Shown here: one piece after another, positions 1-7,668 of the stretch
Layout of the letters: each line of letters starts with the position of its first letter
Position numbering within the stretch: the first letter of the stretch is position 1
Assembly: GCA_002869615.1 (NCBI GenBank)
Contig: PKUH01000022.1
Coordinates: 1 to 38,743, forward strand
Origin: Desulfuromonas sp.
GTDB lineage: Bacteria > Desulfobacterota > Desulfuromonadia > Desulfuromonadales > UBA2294
Length of the DNA stretch: 38,743 bases
Direction: 5' to 3'
Made by a program: the position numbers and the translations under genes
The notes under the pieces: generated by a model
The model's database searches: none
Seen by the model: the letters and a program-made list of their open reading frames with translations, nothing else
Told to the model about the DNA's origin: nothing

Positions 1-1020
1 AAAGTCGACATAAAGGAACTGACGCCGACTCAACTGGTCGAATTCCTCGGCGGATTGGGCAAGGAGAAATTCCGGGCCGGGCAGATCTTGCGCTGGGTTT
101 ACCAGCGTGGGGTGACCGATTTTTCGGCGATGACCGATCTTGCCAAGGATTTCCGGGCTGAGCTCGATAAGCGAGCTTTTATCTCAGACTGGGACCCTGA
201 AGGGGTAGAGACGAGCCGCGATGGTACGAAAAAATACCTTTTTCGCCTGAGCGATGGCGAGTCGATTGAATCGGTCCGGATTCCGATGGAGGGAGACCGG
301 GCGACGCTCTGTATCTCGAGCCAGGTCGGTTGTGCGATGCAGTGCGAATTCTGCCTGACCGGGGATTTCGGTTTGACCCGAAACCTGACCACTGGTGAAA
401 TTGTCAACCAGGTGTGTGCCTGCTTGAAAGATGGACCGATCAGTAATATCGTCTTCATGGGGATGGGGGAACCGCTGCACAATCTTGATAACGTTATCAA
501 ATCCCTCGAAATTTTTTATGTCGATGAAGGGCTTGGCTACAGCCCACGTAAAGTGACCGTTTCAACTTCCGGGCTGGTTCCGGAAATGCGTAGAATAGGT
601 CAGTACGCCCGGGCAAACCTGGCTGTCTCCCTGAACGCGACTACCGACGAAGTCCGTGACCGGTTGATGCCGATTAACAGGAAGTATCCTCTGGCTGAAT
701 TGATAAAGGCCTGTCGGGATTATCCGCTTTCGCCCCGGGCAAGGATCACCTTTGAATATATCCTGATCCGTGACATCAACGATTCCCTTGAAGATGCCAA
801 GCGTTTGGTGAGTCTGATGCACGGGATCAAGGCCAAGGTCAATCTGATTCTGTTTAACGAACATGAGGGCTCAGAATACAGGACACCCGAAGCTGAAACC
901 GTCGATCGCTTCCAGCGATATTTGCTCGATCGCGACATCGTTGCGATTCGCCGGGCCAGCAAAGGCCAGGATATCTCGGCAGCGTGCGGGCAGTTGAAGG
1001 GGAAATTGGAGAAAAAGTAA
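1..1020 (+). CDS. rlmN: Dual-specificity 23S rRNA/tRNA adenine-C2 methyltransferase RlmN, 5' end missing
   Basis: Radical-SAM methyltransferase that makes 2-methyladenosine in 23S rRNA (A2503) and in some tRNAs. The frame is open from the first base and the opening residues (KVDIKEL) look like an RlmN N-terminus, so only a few codons and the start lie outside the window. A TTG at 55 is merely an internal codon. The cluster-binding cysteines CxxxCxxC (C-AMQ-C-EF-C) are encoded at about 331-354, followed by the GDFGLTRNL stretch and MGMGEPL. The C-terminal CGQL cysteine (about 985), which carries the intermediate methyl group in this family, is present. All catalytic features are intact. The 230 bases downstream contain a degraded intergenic repeat, so co-transcription with the next gene is uncertain. 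Confidence 0.95.
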   Translation, partial: KVDIKELTPTQLVEFLGGLGKEKFRAGQILRWVYQRGVTDFSAMTDLAKDFRAELDKRAFISDWDPEGVETSRDGTKKYLFRLSDGESIESVRIPMEGDRATLCISSQVGCAMQCEFCLTGDFGLTRNLTTGEIVNQVCACLKDGPISNIVFMGMGEPLHNLDNVIKSLEIFYVDEGLGYSPRKVTVSTSGLVPEMRRIGQYARANLAVSLNATTDEVRDRLMPINRKYPLAELIKACRDYPLSPRARITFEYILIRDINDSLEDAKRLVSLMHGIKAKVNLILFNEHEGSEYRTPEAETVDRFQRYLLDRDIVAIRRASKGQDISAACGQLKGKLEKK

Positions 1021-1071
1021 ATCATTGCCACGAAAGCAGGAAGGGTACCAGGGAAAAAATAGCAGGATCCT

Positions 1072-1165
1072 TTTTAACGGAGAGTCGGAGAGAAACAGAG
1101 AGAAAATCACGGTTTGTTCTATTTTTCTATCAGTTTTCTGAACCTCTCGCCACCTCTGCGTAAAA
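1072..1165. repeat. Degraded copy of the TTTTAACGGAGAG intergenic repeat
   Basis: This is the gap between rlmN and the MTA phosphorylase gene. It contains TTTTTAACGGAGAG at 1071-1084, a run of gagaga-type sequence, and a facing CACCTCTGCGTAAAAA at about 1150-1165. The same phrases occur in clearer form at 20461-20495 and 29314-29430. The match is partial and the inverted second half is eroded. It lies upstream of the true start of the next gene, so any start called inside it would be spurious. Confidence 0.5.
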
Positions 1166-1250
1166 ATTGGTTTTGATGTTCGTTTCTCTTCGTGATCCTG
1201 GTGTCTTGATGGCTAGCCATGAATTTGGTTTTATTCGAAAGGGTTTAATT

Positions 1251-2111
1251 ATGGTTATCGGAGTTATTGGCGGCAGCGGACTGTATGAAATCGAGGGTTT
1301 GACCGAGGTCGAGGAGGTGCTGGTCGAGACGCCGTTCGGCGATCCGTCGGACGCTTACATTACCGGAACTCTGGATGGCGTCAAGATGGTTTTTCTGCCG
1401 CGTCACGGGCGCGGGCATCGCTTGTTGCCGTCGGAGGTCAACTACCGGGCCAATATCTATGGCATGAAAAAACTCGGTGTTGAACGGATCATCTCGGTGT
1501 CGGCCGTCGGCAGCATGAAAGAGGAGATCGTGCCGGGCCACATCGTCATACCTGACCAGTTTTTTGACCAGACCAAGGGTTTGCGGGAATCGACCTTTTT
1601 CGGTGACGGGGTCGTCGGCCACGTTGCCTTTGCCGACCCGGTCTGTGGTGATCTGGCCGAGCAGGTCTACGCGGCAGCCGGCGAAGCGGGTGCGACGACG
1701 CACAAGGGCGGGACTTATATCTGTATTGAAGGCCCGAACTTCTCGACCCGGGCCGAATCAAATATCTACCGGAAATGGGGTGTTGATATTATCGGTATGA
1801 CCAATATTCCCGAAGCGCGGCTGGCCCGGGAGGCGGAAATCTGTTATGCAACGGTTGCTCTGGCAACCGATTATGATTGCTGGCACGCCGATCACGATGA
1901 TGTCGATATCGAATCAATCCTCGAGATCATTCACAATAATGTGGCGACAGCCCGGCAGATCATCAAGATTGCGGCCGGCAAGGTGGCGCAGTCACGTCCC
2001 TGCGCCTGTGCCCGGGCACTGGAGTTTGCAATTATGACCGATCACGCCCTGATTCCGGAAAAAACGTGTGAAGATCTTCAGCCACTGATCGGCAAATACT
2101 TGAAAAAATAG
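1251..2111 (+). CDS. mtnP: S-methyl-5'-thioadenosine phosphorylase
   Basis: Phosphorolyses methylthioadenosine, the by-product of polyamine and other SAM-dependent syntheses, to adenine and methylthioribose-1-phosphate. The 286-residue protein opens with IGVIGGSGLYE, the phosphate-binding start of the MTAP/PNP superfamily. It carries RHGRGH, the NYRANI loop and the GPNFSTRAES and IIGMTNIPEARLAREAEIC segments. The base-site sequence ATDYDCWH has the aspartates expected for 6-aminopurine recognition, which favours MTAP over a guanosine/inosine enzyme. ATG 1251 is chosen because homologs begin at this motif; the frame is open upstream to 1167 only through repeat-derived sequence. Another purine phosphorylase lies at 4571 and a PfkB kinase follows directly. 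A methylthioinosine phosphorylase is the main alternative. Confidence 0.9.
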   Translation: MVIGVIGGSGLYEIEGLTEVEEVLVETPFGDPSDAYITGTLDGVKMVFLPRHGRGHRLLPSEVNYRANIYGMKKLGVERIISVSAVGSMKEEIVPGHIVIPDQFFDQTKGLRESTFFGDGVVGHVAFADPVCGDLAEQVYAAAGEAGATTHKGGTYICIEGPNFSTRAESNIYRKWGVDIIGMTNIPEARLAREAEICYATVALATDYDCWHADHDDVDIESILEIIHNNVATARQIIKIAAGKVAQSRPCACARALEFAIMTDHALIPEKTCEDLQPLIGKYLKK

Positions 2112-2174
2112 AGCTATTGCCGGAATTTAATTTTTCATATAGTATAATTTCACTACTGAAAGTATGGAGATAAA

Positions 2175-3086
2175 ATGAGTATTCTTGTTGTCGGTTCAGT
2201 TGCCTTTGATTCGATCGAAACGCCGTTCGGACAGGTTGATGATGTTCTCGGTGGTTCGGCGACCTATTTTTCAACCTCGGCCAGTTTTTTTACAGATGTC
2301 AACCTGGTCGCAGTTGTTGGTGAGGATTTTCCCGATGAACATCGGCAAATGCTCCGCGATCGGGGTATCAACCTTGATGGATTGCAAACCTCTTCCGGTG
2401 AAACCTTTCGCTGGAAAGGGCGCTACGGCTTTGATTTGAACGAGGCCCATACCCTCGATACGAAGCTGAACGTTTTCGAGTCGTTCAAGCCGGAAATACC
2501 GGAAAGCTACAAGGGCGCCGAGTATGTATTTCTCGCCAATATCGACCCGGAGCTTCAGCTCGAGGTGTTGCAACAGGTTGAGAAGCCGAAGCTCATCGCC
2601 TGTGATACGATGAACTTCTGGATCGAGGGGAAACGGGACGCCCTGGTCAATACCCTGAAACATGTCGATGTTCTGGTTATCAATGAAGGTGAAGTTCGGC
2701 AACTTGCTGATGAACCGAACCTGCGCAAGGCGGCCAGGATGATTCTTGATATGGGGCCGAAATCGCTGGTTGTCAAGCGCGGCGAGTATGGTGTCCTCAT
2801 GTTTTCCGGACATTCGATTTTTGCTGCTCCGGCATATCCTCTTGAAGAGGTATTCGATCCGACCGGGGCGGGTGATACCTTTGCCGGCGGCTTTATCGGC
2901 TATCTTGCCTCGACCCGAAATGTTTCGGAAGCAAATGTGCGTCAGGCGGTCGTGTTCGGCAGTGTCATGGCTTCATTTACCGTTGAATCGTTCAGTCTGG
3001 ATCGTTTGAAGAGCCTTGATTACAGTGAAATAGAAACTCGTTTCCGCGAGATGAAGCTACTGAGTGATTTTGAGCCGCTCGGCTGA
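2175..3086 (+). CDS. PfkB-family carbohydrate/nucleoside kinase
   Basis: ATP-dependent kinase of the ribokinase/PfkB fold, 303 residues, the usual length. The N-terminal substrate-side motif is seen as LGGSATYFS (residues about 25-33). The C-terminal PfkB signature DPTGAGDTFAGG, with the catalytic aspartate in GAGD, is encoded at about 2848-2885. The substrate cannot be read from sequence. Position directly after mtnP suggests a nucleoside or a ribose-like product of nucleoside breakdown, but this is inference from context. ATG 2175 has a GGAG-type site (tatggagataaa) just upstream. Family membership is certain, substrate unknown. Confidence 0.85.
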   Translation: MSILVVGSVAFDSIETPFGQVDDVLGGSATYFSTSASFFTDVNLVAVVGEDFPDEHRQMLRDRGINLDGLQTSSGETFRWKGRYGFDLNEAHTLDTKLNVFESFKPEIPESYKGAEYVFLANIDPELQLEVLQQVEKPKLIACDTMNFWIEGKRDALVNTLKHVDVLVINEGEVRQLADEPNLRKAARMILDMGPKSLVVKRGEYGVLMFSGHSIFAAPAYPLEEVFDPTGAGDTFAGGFIGYLASTRNVSEANVRQAVVFGSVMASFTVESFSLDRLKSLDYSEIETRFREMKLLSDFEPLG

Positions 3087-3153
3087 TTTCTTTGATGATC
3101 TGGCGGTGGAGTCGAACTCTGTTCTTCGCCAACAGGTCATCGGGTGAGGGGAC

Positions 3154-3774
3154 ATGGGCTTCGAGTTAACTGAAAAACTTAAACGACTGGATATCTCTGC
3201 GCCGAATGTGCTGCGACTACAGCGTTCACTCGCCGACCTGCAGATTGCTATCCCCGGTCAGAAGGCGCAGAAAGCAACCGCTTATGTCTGTGCTTTCAAT
3301 ACGGGAAAGGGTGTTCGTGTTGTTGTTGCTCTACACCTGAAAGACGAATACAAACTGATCTATTACCTCAATACGGAAGGTGAGATCCACCGGGATAAGG
3401 CGAGTCATGTATTGAATGAGGGTGTGAATTTTTCCGAAACTCTCGGATTTATGATGGTTGACCTCGATTTTCATAAAATGGAGGGGGCCGAAAAAGTTTC
3501 ATTCTGGGAGTCCCTGCCGTTAAAAAACCCACCGAAGCCTCCAGCCGAACCGAAGCCAGCGCCACCTGTAAATGCAAAGTCGGTTATAACGGATGACGAT
3601 GTTATCGAGGAAGCGGAAGCACTGAGCAGTGAAGAGTCGATTGAACTCGACCTCGGTCTGCCGCGCAGCAAACTTGCCGGACGGATCAAGAAGGAACGTC
3701 CTTCACCGGCTGAAATTGAGAAGAAAAGAGCGCGTCTCCGGGAAAATCTCGGCCGCTTCCTTTCTTCATTGTAG
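3154..3774 (+). CDS. Conserved hypothetical protein with proline-rich linker
   Basis: A 206-residue protein that I do not recognise as a named family. The first ~120 residues look like a compact alpha/beta domain (YVCAFNTGKGVRVVVALHLKDEYKLIYY). It is followed by a proline-rich linker (NPPKPPAEPKPAPP, about residues 125-140), an acidic stretch (DDDVIEEAEALSSEES) and a basic C-terminal helix (about 180-206). No signal peptide or membrane segment is seen, so it is probably cytoplasmic. It sits 67 bases after the kinase gene and 5 bases before the TPR lipoprotein gene, so it is probably co-expressed with the latter. A purine-rich sequence (gtgagggg) precedes ATG 3154. The layout suggests an adaptor or scaffold, but no function is assigned. 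Confidence 0.7.
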   Translation: MGFELTEKLKRLDISAPNVLRLQRSLADLQIAIPGQKAQKATAYVCAFNTGKGVRVVVALHLKDEYKLIYYLNTEGEIHRDKASHVLNEGVNFSETLGFMMVDLDFHKMEGAEKVSFWESLPLKNPPKPPAEPKPAPPVNAKSVITDDDVIEEAEALSSEESIELDLGLPRSKLAGRIKKERPSPAEIEKKRARLRENLGRFLSSL

Positions 3775-3779
3775 GAGAT

Positions 3780-4523
3780 ATGACATTGCGAGTATTATTT
3801 GCTGTTCTTGTTCTGGGGCTTCTGGTTGGTTGTGTCTCTGCGGATAAAAAGACCGACCAGGCAGAGGTTCACTTTATGCTCGGGGTCTCCTACCTGCAGG
3901 ATAATAATGCGACCCAGGCACTCAAGGAGTTCCTGTGGGCGGCCGAGATTGATGATGATGATGCCCGGCTGCAGGCTGCTCTGGGGCAGGCCTATTTCAT
4001 GAAAGGGGCTTATAGTGACGCCGAAAGGCATTATCTCAAGGCCCTCAAGCTCGATCGGGACAATCCGAAATACCAGAACAACCTGGCCGCCCTCTACATG
4101 CAGTGGGAGCGCTGGGATGATGCCATGGGTTATTTTTACAAGGCGGCTACGAATCTGCTTTTTCCCCAGGCTGAAGTTGCCTGGACCGGCTACGGCTATG
4201 CCCTGTTCAAAAAAGGCGAATACGTGGAAGCGATCGAAGCTTACATAAAAGCTATCGATCAGAACTGGCGTTATCCGCAGGCGTACGTCAGACGCGGCGA
4301 GGCCTTTCATGCTCTGGGCAAACCGGGCAAAGCGATCAGCGATTATCGCGAGGCGCTGAAGCTTGCTCCCAATTATGCTCTGGCCCATTATAACTTCGCC
4401 TTGTCGAGCATGAAACTTCGCGATAAGGAGTCCGCCGTCAGGCATTTTGCCGAAGTGATCAGGCTGGCTCCCGATTCGGAACTGGCGCGGCAGTCAAAAT
4501 CCTATCTGCTTATCCTGGAATAA
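3780..4523 (+). CDS. TPR-repeat lipoprotein
   Basis: A 247-residue lipoprotein with tandem tetratricopeptide repeats. The N-terminus is a short lipoprotein signal peptide ending in the lipobox LVGC, with the acylated cysteine at residue 18. At least five TPR-like helical pairs follow, for example ALGQAYFMKGAYSDAERHYLKALKLD and AYVRRGEAFHALGKPGKAISDYREALKLAPN. PilF/PilW-type pilus assembly lipoproteins have this architecture, but no pilus genes are nearby, so only the general call is safe. It starts 5 bases after the preceding hypothetical gene, indicating co-translation. It probably acts at the periplasmic face of a membrane as a protein-protein interaction scaffold. Confidence 0.85.
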   Translation: MTLRVLFAVLVLGLLVGCVSADKKTDQAEVHFMLGVSYLQDNNATQALKEFLWAAEIDDDDARLQAALGQAYFMKGAYSDAERHYLKALKLDRDNPKYQNNLAALYMQWERWDDAMGYFYKAATNLLFPQAEVAWTGYGYALFKKGEYVEAIEAYIKAIDQNWRYPQAYVRRGEAFHALGKPGKAISDYREALKLAPNYALAHYNFALSSMKLRDKESAVRHFAEVIRLAPDSELARQSKSYLLILE

Positions 4524-4570
4524 CAGGCAAAAGGTTCGTTAATCATCAACCGACTCACGCGAGGGTCACT

Positions 4571-5377
4571 ATGTTCAATCGCTGGAGTAACGCGCTTCAC
4601 CTGATTCGTCATAAGTCCGGGGTTGGTGCGCCTGATCTTGTTGTTATTCTCGGCTCCGGTCTCGGTGCGATTGCCGAAAATTCAGAAATCCTCTGCCGCT
4701 TCAGTTACCAGAACCTCGACGGCATGCCTGCCACATCGGTGCACGGTCACAAGGGCGAACTGATCATCGGCCGGATCGGCGATAAGGTGATCTGGTTTTT
4801 TTCCGGTCGTTTCCATCTCTATGAAGGATACAAAGCTGAAGACGTTGTTGCTCCGGTCGTTCTCGCAGGGGCCGCCGCTGCCCCCCGTATGCTCATAACC
4901 AACGCTGCCGGGGCGATCAATAAGGACTTTTCACCCGGCTCATTTATGTGGATTTCCGATCATATCAACCTGATGGGAGATAACCCCCTGCGCGGGGTCA
5001 GACAAAACCCCTTTATCGATCTCTGCCATCTTTATCACAATACTCTTTGTCCCGAATTGACCGACCGTATGTCCAGCCTCGGCATTGAATTGAATAGTGG
5101 GGTCCTCGCCGGTGTCCTTGGCCCATCGTATGAAACACCGGCCGAGGTCAGGGCCCTAAGGACTCTTGGCGCCGATGCTGTATCGATGTCGACGGTGCCC
5201 GAAACAATCATGGCAAAGTATATCGGTATGGAGGTTGTCGGGTTGTCTTTTCTTGCCAATGCCGCGGCCGGCCTTAACGACCGGGCGCTCAACCATGACG
5301 ATATCATCGACGTTGGCCGGACCGGTGTCGAACTGTTCTCAGAAATCCTTCCGGAGATGATAGAGTTGTGGTTGTAA
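4571..5377 (+). CDS. punA: Purine nucleoside phosphorylase
   Basis: Trimeric-type (PNP/MTAP family) phosphorylase, 268 residues, the usual length, cleaving purine ribonucleosides with phosphate. Visible motifs in order: ILGSGLGAIAE (phosphate loop), SVHGHKGELIIG, SGRFHLYEGY, the conserved NAAGAIN, and GPSYETPAEVRALRTLGADAVSMS in the substrate site. ATG 4571 follows a GAGGG site. Together with the MTA phosphorylase at 1251 and the PfkB kinase at 2175, it suggests a purine-salvage neighbourhood interrupted by the hypothetical and TPR genes. Base specificity (guanine/hypoxanthine versus adenine) is not proven here. The family normally prefers 6-oxopurines. Confidence 0.9.
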   Translation: MFNRWSNALHLIRHKSGVGAPDLVVILGSGLGAIAENSEILCRFSYQNLDGMPATSVHGHKGELIIGRIGDKVIWFFSGRFHLYEGYKAEDVVAPVVLAGAAAAPRMLITNAAGAINKDFSPGSFMWISDHINLMGDNPLRGVRQNPFIDLCHLYHNTLCPELTDRMSSLGIELNSGVLAGVLGPSYETPAEVRALRTLGADAVSMSTVPETIMAKYIGMEVVGLSFLANAAAGLNDRALNHDDIIDVGRTGVELFSEILPEMIELWL

Positions 5378-5447
5378 AGTCTGAACTATTCTTTTTTAAA
5401 ACCTCTAACTTACTGAAAATCAAGAACATTATTATCTTTTCATCGCC

Positions 5448-5475
5448 TTGACACGGCTTTGATGCATGCTAGAAT
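5448..5475 (+). promoter_or_regulatory. Sigma-70-type promoter for the 5482 receiver gene
   Basis: TTGACA at 5448-5453, a 16-base spacer, then TAGAAT at 5470-5475. Initiation about 6-8 bases beyond the -10 box falls on the ATG at 5482, leaving no room for a ribosome-binding site. Confidence 0.65.
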
Positions 5476-5481
5476 TTCGAC

Positions 5482-5880
5482 ATGTATGAATCTGTATCAG
5501 GGAATGGGCACATCCGGAAGATTCTGATTGTTGACGATGAGGAGAATACCCGGATTGGTCTGACGAAACTCTTGGCTGCCGACGGTTATGAGGTTTCGAC
5601 GGCCGGAGATGGTGTGGAAGCTCTGGCCTGCCTCAAAGCGAACCCGTTCCATCTGGTTATTACCGATATGAATATGCCGCGGATGAATGGTCTCGATTTT
5701 ATCGAGACCTTGAGTCGCAAGCATCCGGGTCTTAATGTCATTATGATGACGGCATTCGGCGGAATCGATACCTACGTTGAAGCGATGAAGCTTGGTGTTT
5801 ACGAATATCTTCATAAGCCGATTAAAATCGACGAACTGAAATCCGTGATGAAGAAGCTCTCTCTTGAATTGAAGGGCTAA
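5482..5880 (+). CDS. Single-domain response regulator (CheY-like receiver)
   Basis: A 132-residue stand-alone receiver domain with no output domain. The acidic pair is in ILIVDDEENTR (residues 18-20), the phosphoacceptor aspartate is D62 in VITDMNMPRMNG, the conserved threonine is in MMTAF and the lysine in LHKPIKIDEL. All active-site residues are therefore present. It follows its own near-consensus promoter, which would start the mRNA at or next to the ATG. No Shine-Dalgarno sequence is visible. A universal stress protein gene follows after 31 bases and a receiver-kinase fusion lies at 6497. It probably passes phosphate to or from a partner kinase or acts by protein contact. Confidence 0.88.
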   Translation: MYESVSGNGHIRKILIVDDEENTRIGLTKLLAADGYEVSTAGDGVEALACLKANPFHLVITDMNMPRMNGLDFIETLSRKHPGLNVIMMTAFGGIDTYVEAMKLGVYEYLHKPIKIDELKSVMKKLSLELKG

Positions 5881-5911
5881 TTCTGACCCTGTCTTTTACC
5901 GGGAGGTTCAC

Positions 5912-6358
5912 ATGAAGAAATTTGGCTCAATACTGTTTGCGACCGATTTTTCTGAATGCTCTGAACATGCCTTTGCCTATGCTCTTTCTATGGCCAAGAC
6001 GTTCAAGGCAAAACTGATCGTTCTGCATATCATTAACGAGCCGGTCGATCTGCGCGGATTTTATGTCCCGCATATCTCCTTTGATAAACTTGAAGAGGAG
6101 ATTGAGCAGGGTGCAAAGAAGTTGATGGAGCAGTTTGAAAGAACCTTCCTTGCCGATTTCGAGGATTATGTTTCGTTTGTAGCTCCCGGGATTCCCGATG
6201 ACGAGATTATCAAACGGGCCGAGACTGAATCGGCTGATCTGATTGTCCTGGGGACACATGGCCGAACCGGTCTTGACCATGTCCTTTTCGGGAGCACCGC
6301 CGAGAAGGTCGTACGGAAATCAAAGGTTCCGGTCATGACAATCCGTCAGGAAGGGTAG
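5912..6358 (+). CDS. Universal stress protein (UspA family)
   Basis: A 148-residue UspA-fold protein. The N-terminus (ILFATDFSECSEHAFAYAL) and the C-terminal nucleotide-binding motif are typical: LIVLGTHGRTGLDHVLFGSTAEKVVRKS fits G-2x-G-9x-G(S/T). This suggests the ATP-binding subclass. It has a strong ribosome-binding site (gggaggttcac) before ATG 5912 and is probably co-transcribed with the receiver gene 31 bases upstream. Transcription should end at the hairpin at 6385-6400. Role: cytoplasmic stress or energy-state protein, with no specific partner evident. Confidence 0.9.
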   Translation: MKKFGSILFATDFSECSEHAFAYALSMAKTFKAKLIVLHIINEPVDLRGFYVPHISFDKLEEEIEQGAKKLMEQFERTFLADFEDYVSFVAPGIPDDEIIKRAETESADLIVLGTHGRTGLDHVLFGSTAEKVVRKSKVPVMTIRQEG

Positions 6359-6384
6359 GCACCTCTCCCGGAACAGAATCTTCA

Positions 6385-6411
6385 GGCGGCTTCGGCCGCC
6401 TTTTCTGTTTC
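6385..6411 (+). terminator. Intrinsic terminator after the universal stress gene
   Basis: GGCGGC-TTCG-GCCGCC (6385-6400): a perfect 6-base-pair stem with the stable TTCG tetraloop, followed by a T-rich run from 6401. Confidence 0.9.
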
Positions 6412-6496
6412 TTTTTTCCGCCTTTTTCCTTGTCAGGACAGCCTTTCGGAAGGTATTCTGTCTGCCTTTTGCTAATGATTCAAATGGAGTTTCAGC

Positions 6497-7666
6497 ATGC
6501 CGGAAAAAATCCTGGTAGTTGATGATGAAAGGGTCATTCTTGATCTGGCGACTATGGTCCTCAGTGCCAGGGGCTACCAGATCGAGACCGCTTTTTCAGG
6601 TGCGGACGCACTGGATCGGGTTGCTTCTTTGCAGCCGGAACTGATTCTCCTCGACTACATGATGCCGGAAATGGACGGGCTGACGGTTCTGCGCCAGTTA
6701 CGAGCACAATATCCGGATACATACGTCATCATGTTTACCGGCAAAGGGAGTGAAGAACTGGCCGTTGAATTGATGAAAGCCGGCGCCAGTGACTACATCC
6801 GAAAACCATTCAATAATCAAAATCTGGTAGAACGGATAGAGAATGCGCTCAAGATCAGGCGGATAGAGATCCGGAATCGCGAGTTGCTCGATGAACGGGA
6901 GCGACTGCTCGAGGAAATCGCCGGTTGGAATTGCGAGCTGGAACAGCGCGTTGCCGAGAAGTCGCGCGAGCTTGAATTGGCCCAGTCGGAAATCATTCAG
7001 GCGGAAAAGCTTGGCGCTCTCGGTCACCTGTCGGCCCGCCTGGCCCATGAGGTCAGGAACCCGTTGAATTCAATTAACCTCTTTGCCCAGGTTCTGAAAC
7101 AGGGGCTTACTGATCATCACGAACTCGGTGGGTTGCCGGAGAAAATCCAGCATGAAATCGATCGGATCGACACTCTGCTGATCAAGCTGCTCAGTGTCAG
7201 TGAACTCTCTTTGGGCGACCTGGCCGAAGTCAATCTCGTCGAAGTAATCAATAGCGTTCTCGAAAGTTTCCGTGATCAACTCAACCTGCAGAACATCGAA
7301 TCAATCGTTGATCTGGACGATAATGTTCCGACCCTGAAGGCCAATGAGAGCGATATTGAACAGATTTTTATTAATCTTATTGCCAATGCTTTGCAGGAAA
7401 TGCCGGATGGCGGTCAACTGTTGCTTAATCTGGTTTTTGATGATGAGTGTATGTTTATCCGGGTGGCCGATACCGGCCGCGGTATCCCTGAAGAGGATTT
7501 GCACAGACTTTTCGATCCGTTTTTTACGACCAAGGCAAAAGGGACCGGGTTCGGCTTGTCGGCGGTTTTGCGGTCAGTAAAGAATTGTGGTGGCCGGATC
7601 GTTGCTGACAATCGACCCGAGGGCGGGGCTGTCTTCAGTATTGAACTGCCGAGAGACAGGGCCTAG
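6497..7666 (+). CDS. Response regulator-histidine kinase fusion (REC-HisKA-HATPase)
   Basis: A 389-residue cytoplasmic protein without membrane segments. A receiver domain occupies residues 1-120, with the acid pair in VVDDERV and phosphoacceptor D53 in LLDYMMPEMDG. A coiled coil covers about 120-172. The dimerisation/phosphoacceptor helix has His184 in LAHEVRNPLNS. The ATPase domain has the N box NLIANALQE and the G boxes DTGRGIPEED and GTGFGLS. The N-terminal receiver suggests that it is controlled by phosphorylation from another kinase rather than by a sensor domain. A site resembling aatggag precedes ATG 6497. The next gene starts 2 bases after its stop. Confidence 0.9.
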   Translation: MPEKILVVDDERVILDLATMVLSARGYQIETAFSGADALDRVASLQPELILLDYMMPEMDGLTVLRQLRAQYPDTYVIMFTGKGSEELAVELMKAGASDYIRKPFNNQNLVERIENALKIRRIEIRNRELLDERERLLEEIAGWNCELEQRVAEKSRELELAQSEIIQAEKLGALGHLSARLAHEVRNPLNSINLFAQVLKQGLTDHHELGGLPEKIQHEIDRIDTLLIKLLSVSELSLGDLAEVNLVEVINSVLESFRDQLNLQNIESIVDLDDNVPTLKANESDIEQIFINLIANALQEMPDGGQLLLNLVFDDECMFIRVADTGRGIPEEDLHRLFDPFFTTKAKGTGFGLSAVLRSVKNCGGRIVADNRPEGGAVFSIELPRDRA

Positions 7667-7668
7667 CG

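Noticed and set aside
1167-1250. Upstream start for MTA phosphorylase
   Set aside because: The family begins at the IGVIGGSG motif; the preceding codons come from repeat-derived sequence.
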